Shown: positions 27,610-36,454, numbered from the stretch's first letter. The stretch is 64,000 nucleotides of DNA from an uncultured Bacilli bacterium (GCA_934096035.1 CAKOKX010000001.1:310001-374000), one strand, 5' to 3'. Notes: a model not told the origin generated them from the letters alone. Made by a program: numbers and translations.

Positions 27610-28599
27610 ATGAATGTAATAGTTTCTAATAAATATCAATCATTATTAGCAAGTTTAAATATAGATGTAATAAAAAGTATAAATGGAGAATTTTCTGTTG
27701 ATGATTTAATAGCCCAATTTTCAACATTTTATTATAATAAAATGATTTTAGATATAACAGCAATCAAAGGGTATGAAGATATAAATGTCATGCAAAATCT
27801 ATCTGTTAATTTTGATATGTCTAAAGTTATTTTATTATTAGATGACTCAGAAAAAGTAAATTCACCAATGTATATCTCCCAATTAATATCAATGGGAATA
27901 TATAATTTTACAAATGATGTTAATACAATAAAATACTTAATAGATAATCCAAATCAATATAAAGATGTTGCAAACTATCATAATATCGGAGGATTTAAAA
28001 AGCCTGCGTTAAATGAAAGAGCAGTTGATAATACCAGAGGTAAGATAGGACAAAAAATAATTGGTATTAAAAATGTTACTGAACATGCTGGAGCAACAAC
28101 TTTAATATATTTGCTAAAATTACATCTAGAAAAGTATTATAAAGTTAAAGCAGTAGAGATAGATAAAAACGATTTTATATATTTTAATGATGAAACATTA
28201 GAAAGCACTTCAAGTTTAGGTTTTGTAGACTTTTTAAGCCAAAATAGTGGTTATGATGTAATATTAGTGGATTTAAATGAAGGAAATGTTTTAGAATATT
28301 GTCATGATATAGTTTATTTAATAGAACCAGGATTAATTAAATTAAATAAATTAATAAGACAAGATAATGAAATATTTGAAAAACTAAGCGGACAAAAGAT
28401 AGTTTTAAATAGAAGTGTTCTAAGTGAGAAAGATGTAATGGACTTTGAAAAAGAAAGTGGAAGTAAAGTGTTTTTCAATATTCCATGTTTAGATGATAAA
28501 GTAGATGATCAACAAATTATAAATAATTTCCTAACATCACTTGGTTTTAGTAGAATTGAAGGAAATGAATCATCAGGTATATTTAGTATATTCAAGTAA
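27610..28599 (+). CDS. CpaE/TadZ-like protein with degenerate P-loop
   Basis: This 329-residue protein has a receiver-like N-terminal domain (about 1-130) and a MinD/ParA-like C-terminal domain (about 150-329). The P-loop position reads EHAGATTL (near residue 158) where active members have GxGKTT, so the lysine is missing. YDVILVDLNEG is the Walker B-like strand. TadZ proteins localise Tad pili to a cell site, and some members have atypical P-loops. It lies between pilin-like genes and the VirB2-like pair. Confidence 0.7.
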   Translation: MNVIVSNKYQSLLASLNIDVIKSINGEFSVDDLIAQFSTFYYNKMILDITAIKGYEDINVMQNLSVNFDMSKVILLLDDSEKVNSPMYISQLISMGIYNFTNDVNTIKYLIDNPNQYKDVANYHNIGGFKKPALNERAVDNTRGKIGQKIIGIKNVTEHAGATTLIYLLKLHLEKYYKVKAVEIDKNDFIYFNDETLESTSSLGFVDFLSQNSGYDVILVDLNEGNVLEYCHDIVYLIEPGLIKLNKLIRQDNEIFEKLSGQKIVLNRSVLSEKDVMDFEKESGSKVFFNIPCLDDKVDDQQIINNFLTSLGFSRIEGNESSGIFSIFK

Positions 28600-28611
28600 G
28601 GAGGTAAGGTT

Positions 28612-28962
28612 ATGGATTTTTGTTATAAAACTGCCACAGTATGGCAAATGGTTGGAAAAATTTTATTTATTTTAAAAGTATTAATTCCTATAGTAATTAT
28701 TGTGTTAGGAATGATTGATTTTGGAAAATCCGCAATTTCAAGTGATGACAAAGCAATGCAAAAATCAGCTATGTCATTGGTTAAAAGAATAATAATAAGC
28801 ATTGCAATATTTTTTGTTCCTTTATTAGTAAAAATAATATTTAACATGATTGGGCAATTTAGCAGTGAAATGAAAAAAGATTACATTAATTGTGTTAATT
28901 GTTTAACAAGCCCATATAAAAATTGTGATACTTCATATAAAGGAGAAATATTTAATAAATAA
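28612..28962 (+). CDS. VirB2/TrbC-like two-helix membrane protein 1
   Basis: This 116-residue protein has two hydrophobic helices (about 14-36 and 60-85) separated by a short polar loop (GKSAISSDDKAMQKSA). The tail is short, with Cys pairs (CVNCLTSPYKNC). The plan resembles VirB2/TrbC pilins or small phage-holin-like proteins. It is a clear paralogue of the next gene (shared DFGKSAISSDDKA / DLGKAVISSDDKA). Its role in the apparatus is unknown. Confidence 0.5.
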   Translation: MDFCYKTATVWQMVGKILFILKVLIPIVIIVLGMIDFGKSAISSDDKAMQKSAMSLVKRIIISIAIFFVPLLVKIIFNMIGQFSSEMKKDYINCVNCLTSPYKNCDTSYKGEIFNK

Positions 28963-28991
28963 TTGACTTTACCGATATTTTAGGGTAAAAT
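28963..28991 (+). promoter_or_regulatory. Promoter of the second VirB2-like gene
   Basis: TTGACT at 28963-28968 and TAAAAT at 28986-28991 have a 17-base spacer. It lies directly after the first paralogue, so the second copy can be expressed on its own. Confidence 0.7.
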
Positions 28992-29021
28992 AATGTTATA
29001 CAAAGGGAGGGAGTGTTATTT

Positions 29022-29348
29022 ATGACTTTTTGTTCTGATGCACGAGATATTTTCTATACGATAGGTATGTTCATGCTAGTATTTAAAATTGTTATTCCAG
29101 TTTTATTAATAGTATTTGGTATGGTAGACCTAGGAAAAGCTGTTATTTCAAGTGATGATAAAGCAGTATCAAAAGCTGCAAAATCATTACTTAATCGTGT
29201 AATTGCAGGTGTGTGTATCTTCTTCGTACCACTATTAGTAAGTATTATCTTCAAGATGGTAGGTTCATTTGGAGAAGTTAAGGATCAATTTGATGTTTGT
29301 GCAAACTGTATTTCAAGTCCAACAAATTCAAAGAAATGTCCAGAATAA
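29022..29348 (+). CDS. VirB2/TrbC-like two-helix membrane protein 2
   Basis: This 108-residue paralogue of the previous gene has helices at about 11-33 and 56-80, the loop GKAVISSDDKAVSKAA and the tail CANCISSPTNSKKC. ATG 29022 is chosen because GGGAGG lies 11 bases upstream; GTG 29013 lies 2 bases from it. It has its own promoter, which suggests a high or separate demand, as for a major structural subunit. Confidence 0.5.
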   Translation: MTFCSDARDIFYTIGMFMLVFKIVIPVLLIVFGMVDLGKAVISSDDKAVSKAAKSLLNRVIAGVCIFFVPLLVSIIFKMVGSFGEVKDQFDVCANCISSPTNSKKCPE

Positions 29349-29359
29349 TAAAAACAATC

Positions 29360-29387
29360 AAAAGGCTATGATAATAGTCTTTTTTTA
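29360..29387 (+). terminator. Hairpin terminator ending the Tad-like locus
   Basis: AAAAGGCTAT pairs with ATAGTCTTTT (one G-T pair) around a 4-base loop, followed by T-rich sequence. Confidence 0.55.
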
Positions 29388-29394
29388 TTGTATT

Positions 29395-29422
29395 AAAAAA
29401 ATGGATTTTTAAAAATCCATTT
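29395..29422 (-). terminator. Palindromic terminator of the convergent anchored-protein gene
   Basis: AAATGGATTTTTAAAAATCCATTT is read on the minus strand and followed by a T-run. It overlaps the last codons of the gene. Confidence 0.6.
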
Positions 29423-30866
29423 AAACAGATCTATCTTCGTAATTTCCAGTTTTTGTATAACCTTTTAAATTACTATCTTTACTCCAAACATATTCTGGAG
29501 TTCTGTGTAGCCATTTAGAACTTACATTTTCTTCTATTTTTATATATCCTTTATATTTATTACTATTACTTTCTAAATCTCTTTTACATGTATCTGCTTT
29601 AGTATATAATATATTAAACTTTATTGGGGTAAATATTACATCACCAACATGATCACTTACAGTATATTTTTTAGCGCCATTATAGTTATTATATTTAACA
29701 GATATTTCAGTTGCCCAAGTTCTTTGTGCAGAATCATATTTTGTTTTATCAAAACTAAATGTAAAATTATCTTTTCCTAAAGATGCATTTTTAAATGTTG
29801 TAGTATCATTTATTTTTACTTCTTGTCTTCCAACTGGGCTACCCATATTATAATCTCTACGATTATTTATGAATGCTTGATAATCAGTAATTGAACTATA
29901 ATATGTTGGATTTACAATTTTTACACTATTAACAGTACTTGGTAAATCTAAATAGAATTCATAACTAAAGTTTCTTATATCATATTTATTTGTGAAAAAT
30001 CCACTTGTGTAATACGTTTTTTCATAAGGTTTACAATAATTATAAGTTTTAATTGTTTCTTTTTTGTTTTCAGCTTTTGAATGATACGAATATCCTTCAG
30101 TCCAATCAGACCACTTTACGTATTCATAGTAACGAACTTTTTTAACTTCATCTGTTTTGTTATTGTTATTATTGTTATTACAATTTTTTGAACAACACGT
30201 ATTGCAACAACTGCCACTGCATGTAATTGTAATTGTTGTAGTAGTCGTAGTAGTTGTAGTTTTTCGATTATTATTCGAGCTATTATTTTTATTTGAATTT
30301 GAACTATTGCTATTACTATTACTAGAATTGTTAGCTGAATTATTGTTAGATGCATTATTTTTATTATCATCTTTAGCTACACAAGTATTATTAGCACATA
30401 TATTTTCTTTTTCAATATTTGCTAAAATATAATCAGATTTTTTACCACATGTTAAGTTAACTCTTAAAGCATAATTGTCTTCCAAAGTTCTTGTAGCTTG
30501 AATGTAACTATCTTTTAAATCACATGATTTTCCATTATCTGTAAAATCTAATAATAGTTTTTTGTCTAGCATTTCTTCTAATGTAAGTTTTTCAGTACTT
30601 CCAACTTTTTCAGGTAATCTTGATTTGGTAAAATATTCATAGGCAACAGCTTTCATTTTATCAAGATTTGTTTCAAAATCATCTTCTGGATTTTTAGTTG
30701 TAGTAGTTGTTTGTGCCACCCCATTGTTTTTTGTATTAGTTTTTTTGCTATTGGCTATTTTTGAAAAAATCCAACAAGCAAGAAATATAACTAACGCAAA
30801 TATTAAGAGTTTGATAATTAATGATCCCCAATTAATATCTAAATGTTTTTTTCCTTCTTCGTACAT
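29421..30866 (-). CDS. Membrane-anchored Asn/Ser/Thr-rich protein with Cys cluster
   Basis: The protein has 481 residues from ATG 30866, chosen for GGGGGT upstream; the frame is open further to 30950 without an SD. It has a cytoplasmic N-terminus, a transmembrane helix near 16-38, an extracellular domain, a low-complexity linker of Asn/Ser then Thr repeats near 175-220, a Cys cluster (CSGSCCNTCCSKNC), an Asn run, and a C-terminal beta-rich domain. It is convergent with the Tad-like locus and similar in style to its surface proteins. No family is recognised. Confidence 0.6.
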   Translation of the reverse strand: MYEEGKKHLDINWGSLIIKLLIFALVIFLACWIFSKIANSKKTNTKNNGVAQTTTTTKNPEDDFETNLDKMKAVAYEYFTKSRLPEKVGSTEKLTLEEMLDKKLLLDFTDNGKSCDLKDSYIQATRTLEDNYALRVNLTCGKKSDYILANIEKENICANNTCVAKDDNKNNASNNNSANNSSNSNSNSSNSNKNNSSNNNRKTTTTTTTTTITITCSGSCCNTCCSKNCNNNNNNNKTDEVKKVRYYEYVKWSDWTEGYSYHSKAENKKETIKTYNYCKPYEKTYYTSGFFTNKYDIRNFSYEFYLDLPSTVNSVKIVNPTYYSSITDYQAFINNRRDYNMGSPVGRQEVKINDTTTFKNASLGKDNFTFSFDKTKYDSAQRTWATEISVKYNNYNGAKKYTVSDHVGDVIFTPIKFNILYTKADTCKRDLESNSNKYKGYIKIEENVSSKWLHRTPEYVWSKDSNLKGYTKTGNYEDRSV

Positions 30867-31015
30867 ATTTGTACCCCCTTTAAAATTTTTTCCTTTAAGT
30901 GCCACTATATTACCATAAATTGCAGTATTTGTCAAATTATTTCGTTGCATATTTACACTGAGTATATCAACTTTTATTTAATAATATGACAATTAGAAAT
31001 TCTTTAAAAAATATC

Positions 31016-31045
31016 TTGACTACAAATATATGTTTGTGATATATT
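31016..31045 (+). promoter_or_regulatory. uvrA promoter with a LexA/DinR-like box in the spacer
   Basis: TTGACT at 31016-31021 and TATATT at 31040-31045 have an 18-base spacer. The spacer holds CAAATATATGTTTG (31023-31036), which matches 12 of 14 positions of the Bacillus DinR consensus CGAACRNRYGTTYG. SOS control of uvrA is known in Bacillus, so LexA repression is plausible here. Confidence 0.55.
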
Positions 31046-31101
31046 ATTTTTGCATGAAAAATAGGTTTTTGTGTTAAAATACTAAGAAGAGGTGTAGCTT
31101 T

Positions 31102-33909
31102 ATGAATAATGATAAAATCATAATAAAAGGTGCTAGAGAAAATAATTTAAAAAATATAAATATAGAAATACCTAAAAATAAATTGGTGGTTATGACCGGA
31201 GTATCTGGATCAGGAAAAAGTAGTTTAGCGTTTGATACAATTTATGCTGAAGGACAAAGAAGATATGTTGAAAGTCTATCAGCATATGCTCGCCAATTTA
31301 TTGGAGTAAACGAAAAACCAGATGTAGATTCTATCGAAGGTTTAAGCCCATCAATTTCTATCGATCAAAAATCAACAAATAAGAACCCTCGTTCAACCGT
31401 AGGAACAATTACTGAAATTTATGATTATTTAAGACTATTATTTGCAAGAATCGGAGTACCATACTGTCCAACACATCACGTTCCAATAAAAAGTCAAAGT
31501 ATTGAGGAAATGACTAATAAAGTAATGGAATATAAAGATAAAACAGTGACTATATTATCACCGGTAGTCCATGGTGAAAAAGGCACACATAAAGATTTAT
31601 TTGATGAACTTCGCAAAGAAGGTTTTACCCGTGTTCGCGTTAATGGAAAAAATATGAGTTTAAATGAAGAAATTACACTAGAAAAAAATATTAAAGATAA
31701 TATAGATGTAATAATAGATAAAATTACCGTTGATGATGAAGAATATGGAAGAATATTTGAAGCAATAGAAACAAGTACCAAAAAAGCGGATGGAAAAGTA
31801 GTAATACTCGTAGATGATGAAGAAATATTTATGAGTGAAAAATATGCATGTGAGATATGTAATTATTCAATACCTGAATTAGAACCAAGATTGTTCTCAT
31901 TTAATGCCCCATATGGAGCATGTCCAGAATGTAAAGGATTAGGAACTAAATTACATATAAGTAAAGATTTACTTATTCCTAATAAAGACAAGTCAATTGT
32001 AGAAGGCGCAATAACAGCTTTAAGTATGGATTCAACAACATATTATACACAAATTGAAACTGTTTGTAATCACTATGATATAAATATGTATGAACCAGTA
32101 AAAAATATTCCAGAAGAAAAGTTAAATTATATTTTATATGGAACAAATGAATTATTAGAATTTAATTATAAATCAAAAAATGGTAATACAAGAAATACAA
32201 AGAGTACTTATGAAGGTGTTATACCTGCTTTAGAAAGAAGATATATTGAAACAAAAAGTGGATGGATAAGAGATTGGTTACAAGGATACATGGTAGAAAC
32301 TGAATGTCCTGTATGTAAAGGAAAAAGATTACAAAAATCAGTTTTATCAATATATATAAATGGCAAAAATATTTTTGATATGACAGATATGTCAATCGGT
32401 GATTTATTAGCTTTTGTAAAAAAATTAAAATTAAATAATGAAGAAAAAGAAATAAGTGATTTAATTTTAAAAGAAATAATGTCAAGACTAGAGTTTTTAA
32501 ATAATGTAGGATTGTCTTATTTAACTCTTACAAGAAGTGCAGGAACATTATCTGGTGGAGAAGCGCAAAGAATAAGACTAGCAACTCAAATAGGATCAAA
32601 ATTATCCGGAGTTTTATACGTATTAGATGAACCTAGTATAGGACTTCATCAAAAAGATAATGAAAGATTAATAAATTCTTTAAAAGAAATGCGAGATTTA
32701 GGAAATTCATTGATTGTAGTTGAACATGATACAGATACAATGTTGGCATCAGATTTTCTAGTAGATGTAGGACCTGGTGCTGGTGAGTTTGGTGGAGAAA
32801 TCATGGCTGCTGGAACCCCTGAAGAAGTTATGAAGAATCCAAACAGTTTAACAGGTAAATATTTAAGTGGAGAGTTAAAAATAGAAATTCCAGAAAAACG
32901 AAGAAAAGGTAATGGATTAAAAATAAGCATAAAAGGTGCTAAAGAAAACAATTTAAAGAATGTTAATGTTGATATTCCATTAAACAAATTAGTTGTTGTA
33001 ACGGGAGTATCTGGCTCAGGTAAATCATCACTTATTAATGAGGTGTTATATAAAAGATTAGCAAGTGAAATTTATAATAGTAAAGTTGTTCCTGGTATTT
33101 GTAAAGAAATTAAAGGATTAGAAAATATTGATAAGGTTGTTCAAATAACTCAAGACGCAATAGGTAGAACCCCACGAAGTAATCCAGCCACTTACGTCGG
33201 AGTATTTGATGATATTAGAGATTTATTTGCACAAACTAAAGACGCTAAAATGCGTGGTTATGATAAAGGTAGATTTTCATTTAATGTAAAAGGTGGAAGA
33301 TGTGAAAATTGTTGGGGAGATGGAGTAAAAAAAATAGAAATGCATTTCCTTGCGGATGTTTATGTACCATGTGACGTTTGTAAAGGTAAAAGATATAATA
33401 GAGAAACACTGGAAATAAAATATAAAGGTAAAAATATTAGTGAAGTTTTAGATATGCGAGTTAGTGAAGCAATAGAATTTTTTGAAAATGTTCCTAAAAT
33501 TTACAATAAACTAAAAGTAATGATGGATGTTGGCCTTTCATATATTAAATTAGGCCAATCAGCTCCGACATTATCAGGTGGTGAAGCCGGTCGTGTAAAA
33601 CTTGCTAAAGAACTTCAAAAGAAAGCCACTGGAAAATCTATATTTATTTTAGATGAACCAACAACAGGATTACATTCAGATGATATAAAGAAATTATTGG
33701 TAATACTAAATCGAATTGTTGATAATGGCGACACAGTCGTAGTAATTGAACATAACTTGGATGTTATAAAAGTTGCAGATTATATAATTGATTTAGGACC
33801 AGATGGAGGTTCAGGTGGTGGTAAAATTGTTGCCACAGGAACTCCAGAAGAAGTTGCTAAAGTAAACGGTTCATACACAGGGGAATTCCTAGCAAAGATA
33901 TTAAAATGA
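31102..33909 (+). CDS. uvrA: Excinuclease ABC subunit A
   Basis: This 935-residue protein is full length for the family. It has two ABC modules, each with Walker A GVSGSGKSSL. The signatures are TLSGGEAQR and TLSGGEAGR, and the Walker B segments are VLDEPS and ILDEPT. Zinc-finger regions are CEICNYS ... CPECKG and CENCWGDG ... CDVCKGKRYN. UvrA recognises bulky DNA lesions and loads UvrB for nucleotide excision repair. uvrB and uvrC are not in this window. GAGGTG precedes the ATG. Confidence 0.97.
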   Translation: MNNDKIIIKGARENNLKNINIEIPKNKLVVMTGVSGSGKSSLAFDTIYAEGQRRYVESLSAYARQFIGVNEKPDVDSIEGLSPSISIDQKSTNKNPRSTVGTITEIYDYLRLLFARIGVPYCPTHHVPIKSQSIEEMTNKVMEYKDKTVTILSPVVHGEKGTHKDLFDELRKEGFTRVRVNGKNMSLNEEITLEKNIKDNIDVIIDKITVDDEEYGRIFEAIETSTKKADGKVVILVDDEEIFMSEKYACEICNYSIPELEPRLFSFNAPYGACPECKGLGTKLHISKDLLIPNKDKSIVEGAITALSMDSTTYYTQIETVCNHYDINMYEPVKNIPEEKLNYILYGTNELLEFNYKSKNGNTRNTKSTYEGVIPALERRYIETKSGWIRDWLQGYMVETECPVCKGKRLQKSVLSIYINGKNIFDMTDMSIGDLLAFVKKLKLNNEEKEISDLILKEIMSRLEFLNNVGLSYLTLTRSAGTLSGGEAQRIRLATQIGSKLSGVLYVLDEPSIGLHQKDNERLINSLKEMRDLGNSLIVVEHDTDTMLASDFLVDVGPGAGEFGGEIMAAGTPEEVMKNPNSLTGKYLSGELKIEIPEKRRKGNGLKISIKGAKENNLKNVNVDIPLNKLVVVTGVSGSGKSSLINEVLYKRLASEIYNSKVVPGICKEIKGLENIDKVVQITQDAIGRTPRSNPATYVGVFDDIRDLFAQTKDAKMRGYDKGRFSFNVKGGRCENCWGDGVKKIEMHFLADVYVPCDVCKGKRYNRETLEIKYKGKNISEVLDMRVSEAIEFFENVPKIYNKLKVMMDVGLSYIKLGQSAPTLSGGEAGRVKLAKELQKKATGKSIFILDEPTTGLHSDDIKKLLVILNRIVDNGDTVVVIEHNLDVIKVADYIIDLGPDGGSGGGKIVATGTPEEVAKVNGSYTGEFLAKILK

Positions 33910-33959
33910 TTACAGTTAAAAAAGATTTGACAAAACTTAATAGAAAATAAAAAAAGTAG

Positions 33960-33984
33960 GCTAGGAATTAACTTCCTAGCTTTA
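33960..33984 (+). terminator. Hairpin terminator after uvrA
   Basis: GCTAGGAA and TTCCTAGC form an 8-bp stem around a 5-base loop, with a short T-rich tail. Confidence 0.6.
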
Positions 33985-34058
33985 ATTCTGATAAAAATAA
34001 ATTAAATATGATAGATTAATTTAACAAAAATTGTTATAATAATAACGGAGAGTGAAAT

Positions 34059-34868
34059 ATGAATAGATATATTTTTACAATTGGAAGTTTTAAATTAGAA
34101 TGGTATTCAGTACTTATAATAATTGGAGCGATGTTAGGAATAACCATGATATTAAAAGAAGCTAAAAGATACAAATTTTCAACAGATTTTGTTTTTAATA
34201 TGCTTTTTTGGACAATTATATTTGGAATAATTGGTGCTAGAGTTTACTATGTTCTATTTAATTTAGAATTATATGATAGTTTTTGGGACGCTTGTAAAAT
34301 ATGGGAAGGTGGATTAGCAATTCACGGTGGTTTAATTGCAGGATTATTGGTTATACTATTATATTGTAGGAAGTATAAAGTAAGAGCAATAAGAATGTTT
34401 GATTTTATAGTGCCAGCGCTATTACTAGCACAAGCTATTGGTAGATGGGGAAATTTCTTTAATAGTGAAGCACATGGTCCAGTAACAACACTTGCCCATT
34501 TACAAAGTTTACATATTCCATCATTTATAATTGAAGGAATGAAAATAGATGGAATTTATTATACACCAACGTTTTTATATGAATCAATATGGTGTTTAAT
34601 AGGTTTTATAATTATATTAATTGTACGAAGATTAAAAATAACTAAAGTTGGTCAACCATTTGCATTATATTTAATGTGGTATGGATTAGGTCGTTTTGTA
34701 ATTGAATCAATGAGAACAGATTCTTTAATGCTTGGTGGATTTAAAGTTGCTCAAATCGTATCAGTTATTATGGTTATAGTAGGATTAGTAATTATAATGA
34801 TAACAGGAAGAAAAGGCAGATATGAAGATCTTTATGATCAAGACGAAAATGAAGTAGTAAGATTTTAA
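34059..34868 (+). CDS. lgt: Prolipoprotein diacylglyceryl transferase
   Basis: This 269-residue multi-span membrane enzyme attaches diacylglycerol to the lipobox cysteine of prolipoproteins. Recognisable motifs are GARVYYV, GGLAIHGGLIAGL with the essential His, AQAIGRWGNFFNSEAHG (the Lgt signature), and LMWYGLGRFVIESMRTD near the end. A TATAAT lies at 34035-34040 and an ACGGAG SD follows. It is co-transcribed with the trxB-like gene. Confidence 0.95.
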   Translation: MNRYIFTIGSFKLEWYSVLIIIGAMLGITMILKEAKRYKFSTDFVFNMLFWTIIFGIIGARVYYVLFNLELYDSFWDACKIWEGGLAIHGGLIAGLLVILLYCRKYKVRAIRMFDFIVPALLLAQAIGRWGNFFNSEAHGPVTTLAHLQSLHIPSFIIEGMKIDGIYYTPTFLYESIWCLIGFIIILIVRRLKITKVGQPFALYLMWYGLGRFVIESMRTDSLMLGGFKVAQIVSVIMVIVGLVIIMITGRKGRYEDLYDQDENEVVRF

Positions 34869-34877
34869 GGAGGATTT

Positions 34878-35753
34878 ATGTACGATATTATTATAATAGG
34901 CATGGGAATCAGTGGTATAACCGCAGGAATATATGCCAAAAGAAGTAACAAAAAGGTATTATTAATAGATAAAGGAATGCCCGGAGGATTATTAAATAAT
35001 ATAGATAAAATAAGTAATTATCCAGGATTAATAGATATATCAGGGCCGGATTTTGCAGAAATTTTAGAAAAACAAGTAAATAATATGGATATTCCGTATG
35101 TTTTAGAAGAAGTAAAAGATTTAGAGTTAAACAGTGAAATAAAAAAAGTAATTACTTCAAATAATACTTATGAGGCTAAAAAAGTAATATTAGCAATGGG
35201 AAGAAAACCAAAGTATTTGGGATTAGATAATGAAAAAGATTTATTGGGACATGGTTTATCAACATGTGCTATGTGTGATGCTAACTTTTATAAGAATGAA
35301 GATATAGCAATTGTGGGAACTGGAAATAGTGCACTACAAGAAGCTTTATATTTAGCAAATATTGTAAATCATATTTATCTTATAAATAGAAGAGAAGGTT
35401 TTCGCGGAGAAGATATGCTTGTTGAAGAAGTAAAAAATAATTCTAAAATTGAAATTATATATAATGCTAATATAAAAAGCATGCATGAAGAAAATAATAA
35501 ATTATCTGAAATAACTTTAGATAATGGAACAGATTTAAAAGTAAAAGGTGTATTTATTTATATAGGATATAGACCTGCAACAGAATTTGTACCAAAAGAA
35601 ATATTAGATGAAAATAGTTATGTAAAAGTAAATGATACTTTAGAAACAAATATTAAAGGTGTATATGCTGTTGGAGATATCATAAAGAAGGATACTTATC
35701 AACTAGTAACTGCAGCATCAGATGGTGCAAGAGTTATCTATAATATGAAATAA
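34878..35753 (+). CDS. trxB: Thioredoxin reductase-like flavoprotein
   Basis: This 291-residue protein, slightly short for TrxB (about 305), has the FAD motif GMGISGITAG, the redox-active CAMC in STCAMCDANFY, an NADPH-binding segment VGTGNSALQEA with INRREGFR, and a C-terminal FAD motif GVYAVGDI. It would pass electrons from NADPH to thioredoxin. The NADPH loop reads GTGNSA rather than the usual GGGDSA. AGGAGG lies just before the ATG, 9 bases after lgt. Confidence 0.88.
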   Translation: MYDIIIIGMGISGITAGIYAKRSNKKVLLIDKGMPGGLLNNIDKISNYPGLIDISGPDFAEILEKQVNNMDIPYVLEEVKDLELNSEIKKVITSNNTYEAKKVILAMGRKPKYLGLDNEKDLLGHGLSTCAMCDANFYKNEDIAIVGTGNSALQEALYLANIVNHIYLINRREGFRGEDMLVEEVKNNSKIEIIYNANIKSMHEENNKLSEITLDNGTDLKVKGVFIYIGYRPATEFVPKEILDENSYVKVNDTLETNIKGVYAVGDIIKKDTYQLVTAASDGARVIYNMK

Positions 35754-35779
35754 GATTGGAGTCATTCCAATCTTATTTT
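35752..35779 (+). terminator. Hairpin terminator after trxB
   Basis: AAGATTGGA and TCCAATCTT pair around a 5-base loop, followed by ATTTTTAT. The stem begins within the stop codon. Confidence 0.7.
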
Positions 35780-35815
35780 TATCGGAATTTTTAAGAAAAA
35801 ATATTGCTTTTACTC

Positions 35816-35844
35816 TTGACTTTCATATAAACTTTGTATATATT
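35816..35844 (+). promoter_or_regulatory. Promoter of the mazEF-gltX operon
   Basis: TTGACT at 35816-35821 and TATATT at 35839-35844 have a 17-base spacer. It precedes the antitoxin gene and no terminator is seen before gltX. Confidence 0.75.
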
Positions 35845-35863
35845 AGATATGGAGGGATAAAGT

Positions 35864-36106
35864 ATGTCATATAGAGTGCAAAAGTGGGGTAATTCTAATG
35901 GCGTTAGAATACCAAAAGTTTATTTAGATGCCTTGAATATTAAATCAGGCGATGCAATAAATATAGTCAGGGAAGAAAACAGGATAATAATAACAAAAGC
36001 TCAAAGACCTAAAGAATCTTTGAAGCTAAGAATTAAAAATTATAATGGTTCTAAAGTTGAAAATGATTTCACTTGGGATGAAGCAAAGGGGAAAGAGATA
36101 TGGTAA
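35864..36106 (+). CDS. mazE: MazE-type (AbrB-fold) antitoxin
   Basis: This 80-residue protein has an N-terminal swapped-hairpin AbrB/MazE DNA-binding domain (VQKWGNSNGVRIPKVYLDAL ... GDAINI) and a short acidic C-terminal tail expected to bind the toxin. It would neutralise MazF and autoregulate the promoter. The stop overlaps the toxin start by 7 bases. ATGGAGGG is the SD. Confidence 0.9.
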   Translation: MSYRVQKWGNSNGVRIPKVYLDALNIKSGDAINIVREENRIIITKAQRPKESLKLRIKNYNGSKVENDFTWDEAKGKEIW

Positions 36107-36444
36107 AATATATACCACAAGAAAGAGATATAGTTTATATTGATTTAAGTCCAATTAAAGGTCATGAACAGAATGGAAAAAGACCCGCTTTAGTTTTAAG
36201 TGGTAAGTTGTTTAATCAATTTACAAATATGGCAATTTTATGTCCAATAAGCTTAAATACTAAAAGCTTTCCAACTCATTATGAGTTAACAAAATTAAAA
36301 AAGATAAAAGGTTCAGTACTATGCGAACATATTAGAAGTATTGACTATGTTGAAAGAAATATTGAATTTATTGAACGATGTAGTCAAGAAGAATTTGATA
36401 ATGTTTTGGATTTAGTAAAGAGTTTCTTTGATAAAGAAGATTAA
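36100..36444 (+). CDS. mazF: MazF-type mRNA interferase toxin
   Basis: This 114-residue PemK/MazF toxin has the conserved RDIVYIDLSP strand, the 'GHEQNGKRPALVLS' loop with the catalytic Arg, and a CPIS segment. Family members cleave RNA at short sequences. It is translationally coupled to mazE and followed after 10 bases by gltX, so toxin and glutamyl-tRNA synthetase share a transcript. Confidence 0.92.
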   Translation: MVKYIPQERDIVYIDLSPIKGHEQNGKRPALVLSGKLFNQFTNMAILCPISLNTKSFPTHYELTKLKKIKGSVLCEHIRSIDYVERNIEFIERCSQEEFDNVLDLVKSFFDKED

Positions 36445-36454
36445 TGGAGGTAGT

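Noticed and set aside
30157..30432. Leucine/valine-rich reading frame on the plus strand
   Set aside because: It is the antisense of the Asn/Thr-rich linker of the gene at 29421-30866; it has no SD and its composition comes from the repeats.
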